Positions 12,201-22,270 of a stretch of DNA of 64,000 nucleotides are shown one piece after another (within the stretch, counting starts at the first letter, position 1; the number at the start of each line of letters is the position of its first letter). Made by a program: the position numbers and the translations under genes. Origin of the DNA: Batkoa obscura. Taxonomy: Eukaryota; Entomophthoromycota; Entomophthoromycetes; Entomophthorales; Batkoaceae. The notes below the pieces were generated by a model. The model ran no database searches. It was not told the DNA's origin and was given only the letters and a program-made list of their open reading frames with translations. The stretch spans positions 930,001 through 994,000 of the forward strand of contig JASVEC010000013.1 in assembly GCA_030770535.1 (NCBI GenBank), read 5' to 3'.

Positions 12201-12894
12201 GTGTATAATGTAAACCTTCGCCTCTATCTTCCTTTAAACAATTTCTATGAAGTACTTGAATAAATGGTTTAAAGCTATGATTTGTAAGCGACTTATTATC
12301 ATTTTATAATAATAAAAACATTTTTTTTAAAGTGCTGTCATTATTTAATACTTTTTGTTTAAACGCAAGCGGAAAGCGCTTTTTATATTTAGCTTCAATT
12401 TAATTAATAACATACTTTAAAAAATCAGCAACTTAAGAAGCTATTAGTTTCTTTTATTAGGTAGATATTCATGTGCTGAAACACTTAATTTTATAAGAAT
12501 AGCTATGTAATATTACATGATATCAATTTTTGCGAATTTGTTTGGTTTAGATATATAACTTAGTTCCCAAAACATATAGAGTTTAGTGAAAATTACTGAA
12601 GTTATATATTAAATGTAGTATTATAAACTTTAGTTCAATAACTATATTTTATACACCACAATCAGCAATGATAAAAAGCAGCAAAAACCAAAAAGATTCT
12701 AAATTATTGCAAAAAATAAGATTCAAATTGTGAATTTCTAATTAACTTTTTTCAACAAATTAGAAATGGCTTATTATTTTAGAAAAACGATTTAGTAAAA
12801 AATTCAATAGATGTTCTTTGATTTTTTACCTAAAAATGTGTATGTACTCTCAATTTCAAAAATTTCAGTTTATGCTTAACTCTTTCTCAATTAG
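12201..12894. other. Intergenic plus unresolved 5' exon of the PHD gene
   Basis: AT-rich spacer. The ATG of the downstream PHD-finger gene is not resolved: an ATG at 12814 starts a short open stretch (MFFDFLPKN) ending at a GTATGT donor-like site, but its phase fits only an intron shorter than the others seen here. No other gene is seen. Confidence 0.35.
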
Positions 12895-13987
12895 CTGACT
12901 CATCCCAAGGAAACGAAGATGGCCAAGTTAGATGTGTTTGTGAAAATAAGGGTAATGCTTTTGGTTTCGATTTTACTATCCTAAACCTAATGACGATTTA
13001 GCTTCTTACGTAAAATTCATTCAATGTGAAGAGTGCTTAGTTTGGCAACATATGAGATGTATGGGAGTTGATGAGAATAATGAGCCATCAATTTATTACT
13101 GCGAGTTTTGTTCACCAGAGAGTCATCAGGTAAATGAAAGAACTTCAGCAAGGTTTGAATTTAGTTTTAAAAAACGAGTAATAAATTAACTATTTTATAG
13201 AACATACAGGCCAGATAAAGCATACACTTTCAAAAATAAAAAAGCAGGATCAGATACTGAGTTTCCGGAATTTAAAAAGAGTAAAAAGTCAGAGTCTAAA
13301 GCTTCAAAAAATTTGAAGAAAGATAGTAAAGACGATATAAAACAAAATGAAGAAATGAACTCGCCACCAAAGTTTACTACACTTAGAGGGCGAAGGACAA
13401 ATAAGGTACCCTATAACCAAATAGCTGAAATCAAAGAAATCGAAAATGATTATAAGATAGAAAAACCACAACCTAAAACAACAGAACGTAACCTTATTTA
13501 TATCATGTAAATCAACACTAACTCTAAATTAGCTATAAAAAAGCCACAAAAGCGACAATACATAAAAAGAAAAGGTACAACGAACAACAATAAACCAAAA
13601 TTAGCGGCAGAAATAAAACCAGCATTAAGCCCAATCAAATTACTTTCTCCTATGAAAACACATTTAAATCAACCCATATCCCCTTCTTTTTTTAATGATA
13701 TAGAGTCTTTAATCATTCCTGAACCTATCCTACCCCCTTCTACTATAGCTGCACCACCCCTGATATCTAAACAGCCTTCACCGCCACCTAAACCTCGCTC
13801 TACCCATGGTAAGCTATCTATCAAAGAAGCTGTTAAAAGAGCCAATGCGATTCAAGGTTATATTGAAAGTTTTTTAGAAAGTCTAAACGATCATCCAAAT
13901 CCGGAAGGGGTGTTTCCAAATTCGATAGTGATGGCCGAGAAGCTACTATTGAATGTTAAAGAGTTTAAAGATAAATTTGATAATTAA
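12895..13987 (+). CDS. PHD-finger protein, Cti6-like (5' end unresolved)
   Basis: Chromatin reader. Exons that fit splice signals and phase: 12895-12951, 13002-13152, 13201-13487, 13533-13987, with introns of 50, 48 and 45 bases. The first two exons encode a C4HC3 PHD zinc finger: VRCVCEN, FIQCEECLVWQHMRCMGV, YYCEFC. The middle is lysine-rich and basic, then a proline-rich stretch, then a C-terminal helix beginning KLSIKEAVKRANAIQGYIES. A PHD finger followed by a basic linker and a C-terminal helix of this type resembles Cti6, a subunit of the Rpd3L histone deacetylase complex; Set3 or Bye1-like proteins are alternatives. It converges on the GPCR gene with only 73 bases between stops. The assignment to Cti6 is inference; the PHD finger itself is clear. 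Confidence 0.72.
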
Positions 13988-14060
13988 AAAAAAGCAAGAA
14001 ATTAAATTGAGATTAAGATGTTTATTTGTTTTTAAAAGTTTAAATTAAATAAATTATTTA

Positions 14061-14993
14061 TTATGGTTGAGCTGTGAAACGAGGGTTACATATACCAGTA
14101 GAATACCTTGACCCATAAAAATAGGAAACAAGTCGGCCTGATAAGTTGGAGTGTAAAGTAAGAGTAAGTAGAGGATTGACTAGAACGATCAATATTAATA
14201 AGATCGATGATAACTCTTGTAACCAATCAGTAGGATCAGTATCTGGAATAGCAGTCCAAATAAAGTTGATGGTTTGGGGCAAGAGTAAAAAAGTATACAA
14301 CGATAATATAGTGATACTACGATACACGACAGAGAGTGAAACTTCAGATTTTGTTTGCTTTACATAAATTGGCTTATTGTTGATCATTGATGACGCCGAA
14401 GCAATACCAAAAAAGGAGATTGGGCGAATTTTTTTGTTGATTGAAACACTGATATGGATGTAACAAAAGACAATAATACATAAAACAACGATGTATACTG
14501 TTAAACTCAACATTTTTACAAAATTACCAAAGCTGCCATCTTCACTAATATGGTAAAATTCTTGACCATCAAATTGATATTCTCCTAAAATTGCTAGAGT
14601 GATACTCGAGATACTTATTATTGAACCCATCACAATAATTACAATTTTTATAAGTAACATATCCAAAGAATATTTAAAGCAAGCTTTTAGATACCTCTCA
14701 ATAGTGAATAAACCAACCAGAGTGACTGAAGTAAATATAAAAATAGTATAAAAAGCGCCAATGAATTGAGTTAGAGAATCAGTTGGTGGTTCATCGGCTA
14801 TAAGTAAATAAATGTAAAATATAACACTTACTATACTTATTATTAAATCATTGATCGAGTTTAAAGATACTATTCGTAAATTTAAAGTTAACTTTGGGCA
14901 ATTGTATAAAATAAATTGAATGATGAAGTTCGCTATAACTCCCAAGAGGGATATTATAATAAAGCATACATATAAGCCTACTTTATTTAACAT
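14061..14993 (-). CDS. Rhodopsin-like seven-helix receptor (310 aa)
   Basis: Predicted G-protein-coupled receptor of the plasma membrane, ligand unknown. Seven hydrophobic segments can be placed at about residues 5-30, 40-65, 77-98, 115-137, 160-182, 222-248 and 260-282. Class A signposts are present: an Asn in helix 1 (GVIANF), Asp49 in helix 2, the E/DRY-type ERY at 99-101 after helix 3, and an NP pair at 273-274 in helix 7 followed by a short helix-8-like tail. The NPxxY tyrosine is absent. The third loop is short and basic. It is intronless. A second receptor of the same kind lies 3.6 kb away at 18607-19494, so the family is locally expanded. Receptors of this style are known to be numerous in Conidiobolus-type fungi. 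Confidence 0.72.
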   Translation of the reverse strand: MLNKVGLYVCFIIISLLGVIANFIIQFILYNCPKLTLNLRIVSLNSINDLIISIVSVIFYIYLLIADEPPTDSLTQFIGAFYTIFIFTSVTLVGLFTIERYLKACFKYSLDMLLIKIVIIVMGSIISISSITLAILGEYQFDGQEFYHISEDGSFGNFVKMLSLTVYIVVLCIIVFCYIHISVSINKKIRPISFFGIASASSMINNKPIYVKQTKSEVSLSVVYRSITILSLYTFLLLPQTINFIWTAIPDTDPTDWLQELSSILLILIVLVNPLLTLTLHSNLSGRLVSYFYGSRYSTGICNPRFTAQP

Positions 14994-16654
14994 GATATTT
15001 TATAAATAAATAAATAAAAAGGTAGAAAATGTATAAATAAATTTTGAGACATTTTGGTAGTTTATATACTAATTAGCTTTGTTTTTAAAGTATTAATATA
15101 TCTAAAATCATTAAATGAATTTGATTTTTTAATGCATTGTTTTAAGGTGTGCCACCATTTGAAAATAAATTTTAGAAAATTTAACCTTTTTTATGCTTAT
15201 TTTAATTATAGCTATTATAAGAGGTTCCTTTATTTTAATTTATTATTTTATCTGGAGCTTTTAATTTACGAAAATAGAACTAATTAGTTAAGTCGCCATG
15301 ATATAAATCGAGGTTCACGTATTTGCTACATTAATATATTGAATAGTTAATACATAAATAAAAGCTATTTGTATATTTTAGCCTTTATTTTTGACAAAAT
15401 CTCTTTATTTTGTGTAATTTCTCCAACTGAAACAAGCATAAATATGCCAGCTTAAAAAGTTGAACGCTACAGTCAAAAAATGCTTTGAATTATGGCTAAT
15501 TTTATTCACTTCAAATTTCAAATTAAATATTTGAAATTTCATCTCTCTTTTAATTAATTCATTAATTTTTATGAATACTTAATTTTAAAATATGTAAACA
15601 GTAAATATGGTAAGTCATTACTAAATATGCTATTGTTAAACAGTCATTATTTCACTCATTGTACTCATTTTAAAGTCATTAATACATATTTTCAATTATA
15701 TTAAAAAGCCACACACAGCTAACCAAACCGAAAAATGCTTTATCATCCTCTTAATCAATTGGCCTATATTGCTTTTTTCATGGTAATGACATTAACACAG
15801 ATGGTAAACCGGGGCTTCTTTTATATGTTTACAATTAAGTTGTATGCTATCTTGGCTTATAAAGACTAAATCCATTTTTGCAATATATCGGAATTTTTCA
15901 TCTAAGCGTTTATTCGTAAATAGCGACAGAATTAATGAACACATTCTAGGTCATAAGCAACCAGCGATTGGTGTCTATGTCTTTGTCCATGCTATAGTAT
16001 TAAAGTATCCCTCTTCTAAGAGTCAGACTTAACTGTATGAGTAAGGTCGGCATCAGAATTGATAAGTTGATTGATACGACCTTGATTTTAGTAAAAAAAT
16101 GCTTGTAAACTTGTTCAATTTTTTTTTGTTTACAGGTATTTTGCAACCCTTTTGCAATTTTTTTTAGTGGTAAATTTTATAATCAAATTATTTATATAGT
16201 CAATTTTTTAAACCCTAATTCTTATATTTTAGCTAAATTTTAACATAATTTTTTTTCTTAAATGAGATGCTAAATTGTTGCAAAAGAGTTGCAACAGTTG
16301 TAAGTGTTTTGTAGTGTAAAAATAATTTTTTAAAATTTTATTAGGTTAAAATCTGCTTTATGGATGACATCATTCGCTAAAATTTAGCTTTTAGATTTGA
16401 ATATTTTGATAAAATTAGAACGAAAAAATTGGGAGTTTTAATTGCTTTTAAATTTATTTATTCTATGTATCATCTTTTTATACTGTTGTAATCACGATTT
16501 TCCCTTTAGTTATTTTGAAATTTTAAAATTTGATATAAATAAGATATTGCCCCAATACATTTTTTATAACCTTGCTATAATTCGGATAAAATGGCACAAC
16601 AAAAAAATTAATTCTTTGCATAAAAAATGAAAAATAAAAAAAGTGTTTTTTTAA
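14994..16654. other. Intergenic with one MITE-3 copy
   Basis: Spacer between the receptor and the transcription-factor-like gene. It holds a MITE-3 copy (16132-16302) and otherwise AT-rich sequence. Short open frames at 15054, 15844 and 16442 have no recognisable features. Confidence 0.45.
16132..16302 (-). mobile_element. MITE-3 copy (inverted orientation)
   Basis: Ends are ACAGGTATTTTGCAACCC on the left and, on the minus strand, ACAACTGTTGCAACTC on the right. The interior carries the same TTTTAGCTAAATTTTA block as the copies at 24706-24862 and 62240-62406, here in reverse. Confidence 0.55.
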
Positions 16655-18477
16655 ATGAATATTACATTCAAAACAATAACAGCTGAGCAGATTTTAAATG
16701 ATAAAAATAACAAGGCAAATAGGCAAAGCAGAGACAGGATAAAAATACGGAGTAAAGTGGATGAAATCAAATTTCGAATTGATCAGCTTGAGCAAATAGT
16801 TAAAAAATACATCATTTATTTTGAAGTTAATAAAGCGTGGCATTCGTTAGAGGTTAATCCGTTTAGAGGTAAATAGAAGAATAAGCGTTATAACAATAAT
16901 TTTCTTATTGATTGTGGTTAGATTATCTTACTTGGGTTTATGAAAAACTGAAAGAGGGTAGAAAGGAGAGTTTGGAAGTCGAAAATGAAAACTTAATTCA
17001 ACAAATCAGCAATTTTGAAACCTCTCTATTCAATTTCATTTCAAACATGAATAAAAATTATAACGAAAATAATACAGATAAAGGAAAGGATACCAGAATA
17101 GGCTTAAACTATGGCCAATTTTTCGAGAGAGGGGCTATAGTATTTTTAAGCGTGATAGATGTCTATAGTTTATGGTTACCAAAAGAAAGGGTCAACGGAA
17201 TAATGAGAAAAAAGAATCCATCGGTCCTTTCTTATACTTTTATCTCTATATTAGCCCGATTTACTATCGATCCAGAAGATCCTAATTATAATGAGTTATA
17301 TTTTAACAATATGAAAAAAGCCAGGAAGCTATTAACCCAAGCTTATGCAGCTCCAGAGTTAGATACAATCATAGCGTTAGGCTTTTTAGCTTATAACTGT
17401 ATAGCGTTGTTTGATTTTGATTTAGCAGTAAGCCATTATATTACAGCAGTAAGGATACTCCAAACGCTTGACTGTGAAGAAGGAGTGATAAGGTTCAGTA
17501 CTATAGATAAAAACGAGATAAAAAAATTGTGGAAAGGACTATCGTTGTTATTTTTGGTTTTGAAATTAAGTTCCCCAGACTTAAGTTCTAAGTTTTCTCC
17601 AGAAGTATTCGATATTAGAATGCCCCCTAGCTTACAACAAAACGATATTAGTGTCGATCATAAAGAGACCAATAACCTCCCTTATATTCGTAGAGCTGAA
17701 ATGCATACCACTACTCATGGACGTGTGTTTACAGAAGTATTCGTTAGCATCACTTCTCACATTCAAAAAATTAATATGGAATATGGTTGTAATTATAAGG
17801 CAGAAGATGTTCCAAGTGAAAAGTACAATTTATCAAAACACGAGTTTCAACAAGCATTAAACAAATTAAAATGGCTAGAAACTCAGTTTCCGATTGGAAA
17901 AGATATTGAACAGGCATTAGAAAAAACGGGAGTTGAAATTGAGTTTAAGGAGGACCTTATTACTCATTCACCATTTAAAAAGCAGTTGAAGTTTGTTATT
18001 GCAATTTTATATATATTTTTATATTACCCTCAATTACTTGGGTTTATTACTCCGGTTCATTTTAGTTATGATAAAATTCGAGTATTATATCGATCCGCGA
18101 ACATTATATTTATTTATTATTTTATGATGCATGGTAGTCGCTCAAATAACATATTAGATTTTAATAGTAACTATTATTTTGAAACAAAAGTACCACATCC
18201 ATTCCCCCACTTTTTACAGTCTATTTATCCTATCTTTGTTTATTTGAACATTCTAAATCAAGAGGATAGTAACCAAGAAATGAGTGCTCTATTTGAAGAT
18301 TGTAAAGCTAGAGTTCTAGCTTTGATTAATTTATTGTTTGAAGCTTCAAAGTTAAAATCTAGGATACAAAGGGCGGATTCAATACAAGCTTTAAGGTGGA
18401 TTGCCTATTCACTTCATAGGTTTGAACTATCCGAAGATGTCAAAAACAAGATATTAAGTTGCTTAATTCATATATAA
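16655..18477 (+). CDS. Fungal_trans-like regulator without a visible zinc cluster (589 aa, 2 exons)
   Basis: Probable transcription regulator. Exons 16655-16868 and 16922-18477, intron 53 bases (GTAAAT...TAG), joined in phase as NPF-RDYLTW. Exon 1 contains a short coiled coil (KVDEIKFRIDQLEQIVKKY, about residues 35-53) like the dimerisation linker after a Zn2Cys6 cluster. The large part (about 110-500) has the alternating helical and aromatic pattern of the fungal-specific transcription factor domain (WLPKERVNGIMRKKNPSVLS, then a helical repeat with AAPELDTIIALGFLAY). I see no CxxC cluster in the protein or in the 250 bases upstream. Either a further 5' exon is missed, or the DNA-binding domain was lost. 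The gene converges on the second receptor, with 129 bases between stops. Confidence 0.65.
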
Positions 18478-18606
18478 ATGTTATGGAGCTATAAAGTTAA
18501 ATTATTTCCTTACATCCTAATAAACCTTTCTAAAAATTAAAATTGATTACACTTTATTTAAGGGCCATTTACTATATTAAGAAAAAACCCTAAAGTTTTA
18601 CTGAGT

Positions 18607-19494
18607 TCACTGTCTTGCTTTTTTACAAAAGACCAATTTATAAAAATCTTTACTCAGGGTACTATGAAGCCCCAGTATAATCACGGGATTAATAATAAAA
18701 ATAAGAAAGATGGCGATAGCTCCGATTCGATCCAAGGCCTCTGGTTTTGATTTTGGGTCAATGGTGGACCACAAACTAGAGACCAAAAGAGGTACTAAGA
18801 CCAAATTATAAGCTAAAATAATCAAAATTGAACGGACAAATATCCAGGTAGTATTCCACTTATTTTCTTTTTTAATAGAATAGCTTAAAACATTGATGCT
18901 ATCTAGGTAGATTACAACATGGTTGTCAAAGTTGACCCGGGCTAATAATATCAATATCTTTATATAATAGTAAGTTATCAAAGGCAATAAGATTAATAAA
19001 ATTAAAGTCACCAATGCTTTATAAACTAAACCAAGCATTGAATTTTTGGCAATACAATATTCATTTGATAGAGCTAGAGCATACTCTTGATTATATACTA
19101 ACAGTATAGTTAAGACTACAACTGGGCATAATAGTAATGAAATAATAGCTAGTAGCTTGGTTTTGTTGATATTTTTCCCGTATTTTACTACATTATATCT
19201 TTCTATCGCTAAACTAGTTACTAATAAACATGATAGTATGATTGCCAATGGACTTAAGGAGCCTATCACTTGACAATAGAAATCAGTGTTAATCTTATCC
19301 CATATGTTTAGCAACGAGAATATCAAAAACAATAGTGAAGTTAATAAATCTACAACTGTGGTTATAGCTATTATTTTTAAGCTATATAATAGACGTCTGG
19401 GTTGATTTACTAACAACAGTATCACTAGTAAATTAGCTAGAATACTTGATGAGGAAATTATGATTATTGTTTTAGAGCCCTGTACTAACATCAC
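18607..19494 (-). CDS. Rhodopsin-like seven-helix receptor (295 aa)
   Basis: Second predicted GPCR. Helix 1 holds Asn21 (LANLLV), helix 2 Asp49 (VVDLL), helix 3 is followed by ERY at 98-100, and helix 7 has NP at 269-270 followed by the helix-8-like SKDFYKLVF. Cys74 before helix 3 and Cys147 in the second extracellular loop are placed to form the conserved class A disulfide, which the receptor at 14061-14993 lacks. The third loop is short. It is intronless. Similarity to the first receptor is in architecture more than sequence, so this is an old duplication or independent recruitment. The ligand is unknown. Confidence 0.75.
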   Translation of the reverse strand: MMLVQGSKTIIIISSSSILANLLVILLLVNQPRRLLYSLKIIAITTVVDLLTSLLFLIFSLLNIWDKINTDFYCQVIGSLSPLAIILSCLLVTSLAIERYNVVKYGKNINKTKLLAIISLLLCPVVVLTILLVYNQEYALALSNEYCIAKNSMLGLVYKALVTLILLILLPLITYYYIKILILLARVNFDNHVVIYLDSINVLSYSIKKENKWNTTWIFVRSILIILAYNLVLVPLLVSSLWSTIDPKSKPEALDRIGAIAIFLIFIINPVIILGLHSTLSKDFYKLVFCKKARQ

Positions 19495-20199
19495 TTGAAC
19501 TTTATGAAAAATATATACAAATTACAGTTAAAAAAACAAAACACGATTATTTATTCTTTATTCTTATAACTTTCTTTTTTATACTATATAGCCAAGCTTA
19601 CTAAACTCAAATAAAATTTAAATTTAACCCAGCCTAAATTAAATTGTGCAGTAATAATGCCTTTGTTTTTTATTTTATTTTTGGGCTTCTATTAAGTTTC
19701 AGATCACTAAAATGAATAAAAATTTTACATTATGGTTTATTTTTAAGGTTATGAGATTAAATTATCATGTTTCCGCTTGTTTTGAATTTACCTTTATGCC
19801 AACGTATTGTTCCTTTTAAATTTCGGCTTTTTGTACATGTTTTTGATTTAATTTCTAGGATTATGTTTGTTATTAAACTATTTTTTTTGCTTAATTAAGG
19901 TAGAATGAATGTATATAAGACACGATACCAGCTAATATAAAAAATATTTAAGTTATAACTCTACTTATCTCGTAATATTGGTAAATCAGCATAATAACAC
20001 TATAACTTCATAAGTATTTAATGAATTTCTAATAACATTGGCTTTAATAGCATGTAATAGTTTTATTTAGAATAAAGTTTTTGAAGAATGGGTAAGAACT
20101 TTCAATAATAGTATGACACTTCATTTTATAACTAAAAAGTAGATTAGTAAACTGATAAATAAAATTTTAGAGAGACCTACGTATTATTCAATAATTTAT
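19495..20199. other. Intergenic, no gene seen
   Basis: AT-rich sequence between the second receptor and the acyl-CoA synthetase remnant; it probably includes the receptor promoter at its left end. Confidence 0.4.
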
Positions 20200-22270
20200 T
20201 TTGTAAAGTAAGAGGAATAGGATGGATGTGGATAAACTCAACAACTTCAAAACTAAAATAACTATAAAAAACCAGTAAAATTCAAAAGTGGTTACCTGAC
20301 AAGCTCTCTATCTTTATACATCCCTTCTAACCCATTTGATAACAAATGTCTTAATATACAATTTTTATATACCTGTTCCATAGTTAAGCTGAAATTATTT
20401 AGCTGCTTTTTTGCCCATCTTAAAAAATTGTTTTCTTCAGGTATAACTAAAGCTACCACATGATAATCAGTAGACTGAGCATATACGAAAGACTGTAAAA
20501 CTAAGTTATAATAATTAACAACTTTTTCTATTCTTTCGGGCAATACATGACAAGCTAAAAACTATTAATGTCTATAATTGAGAATCACATTATAAAACAC
20601 CGTTATCCAACTTATACATATAAGATTTTCCACCAATAATGTGTATTCTACCTTTCTCATCTATCATTCCAATATCTCCAATTAAAACCCATCATTAGTA
20701 AATGCTTTTTTGTGGCTTCATCATTTTTAAAATATCCTTGAAATACACAAAGGGTTTGAACACAAATTTTACTTTGTGGACTTGGTTTATCACTAACTAA
20801 ATACTCTCTCTGGTATATCAATTAATTTAAGCTGACATCAAAATAAGAGAGGAGTAAGAAATAAACTAATAATCAAAAATAAAGCTACTTATGTAAGGGC
20901 GGCCCAATGCTACCTGAACCAAGGCCTGATTTGTAGCTTATTGAAATAATTGATCCTTCTGTTATATCATAGTCTAAACCAATTCAATAATAGTTTACAT
21001 ATTAGTAATATACTAATATCTTCTATAACATCTGCCGACATGACTAACTTTACAGTTTTCAAGGTTTTCGATGATATAGGTGCAGCGGTAACCCCAAACA
21101 ATTGAACTTGACCACCAAAAAATGCTTTATATTTTTCAAACAAATGATTATACTTTTTAGATTTAACACCTAACCCATTTTCATAATCAACTGATTTATT
21201 CTGGATAGCTTCATTTAATAACTTAACATTGGAACCCTTAAGACTACAATCCCCATTTACCAACTTATAAATCATTCGTAATAATCTAGAGAATATCAAT
21301 AATGAAGTAGGTTGAAGGAATTGTACACCTTCAAGGCTAAAGGTAGCATTTCAATTGAACTCTATTTTACCTTGGCAGTAGATAATATACATCAAATTAA
21401 ATCTTTCATAAATATGAATTAAGGGTACATACGAATACGTAATAAAGTAATAAAGGGCTTTGACTCCCCGAAATTTCTTGTTTACTCGATAAGAAATCCA
21501 AATAGCTTAAATGAGTTGTAACTACCTCTTTAAGTGGACGAGTAATACCAGAAGTATATGTGATAACACAGGTAGAGTCTGGTTTAGGAGGGCTCGAATA
21601 AACGGGCTGTCTTTTCCTATAGCTTCTACTTTGTTAAAAGAAAACAGTATTACTTTATTGTTTTTTGTCCAATCTAACAAAATAGTTTCATCTTCTCCAT
21701 TACTAACTGGATTAATACAAATCAGTAGCTTAATCTGCTGTAAATTAACCTTATTTTCCCATAAAAACAACAACTTATAATAATTTAAGATAAGCGTTTC
21801 AATTTCTGGGTGATCAATAATATAGCCCAGCTTATCTTTTCCATACGCATCATATAACCCCACTATTGTATGGTTTCTAAAGCAAATTCCTAACTCAACA
21901 ATGATCTACTCGCCGCAGTTATTTGAATATATCGCTATTGTTTTTATTTCTTTACCCAAATACAAATTCTCGTTTTGAATAGGATGTTCAAGCCCACTCG
22001 AGAATTGAGACACTATAGCAAGTACCTATTGATAAGTTAAAAACGAATATCCACCCAATTTATCCCCAGGCTTATGTTGAGTACCAAGGAATCCTTCATC
22101 TGATGCTTCCTCACAAGCTAGTTTAGTTGTGAGAATTAGATAACGAAATAAAATCAAGCCTAGTCACCTTTTATGAATAAATCATATACCGTATTTGCTA
22201 CGTTTTCTCTCTTTGCTAAAATTTTGGTGGCATCAGCATTCACATGAACTCCCACACCGAAGACCATAAG
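20200..22270 (-). pseudogene. Decayed long-chain acyl-CoA synthetase (FAA/ACSL type)
   Basis: On the minus strand the sequence follows a long-chain fatty acid-CoA ligase from near the N-terminus to near the C-terminus: NTVYDLFIKG (about 22200), PGDKLGGYSFLTYQ (22060), LYDAYGKDKLGYIIDHPEI (21850-21790), the ATP/AMP motif as CVITYTSGITRP (about 21560), SYVPLIHIYERFNLMYI (21430), RLLRMIYKLVNGD (21280), KYKAFFGGQVQLFG..AAPIS (21140-21080), GDIGMIDEKGRIHIIGG (20670-20620) and a C-terminal MPERIEKVVNYY block (20543). Conserved blocks are interrupted by in-frame stops, for example after SFLTYQ (about 22030), in NNCGE*IIVELG (about 21910) and within the KIEFN*NATF block (about 21345); the AMP motif has an Ile in place of the usual second Thr. 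This is too much for introns alone, so I call it a pseudogene of a lipid-activation gene. Confidence 0.68.

Noticed and set aside
10625-19494. P450, PHD protein, receptors and regulator as a secondary-metabolite cluster
   Set aside because: No backbone synthase, transferase or transporter is present, and gene orientations and spacings give no support.
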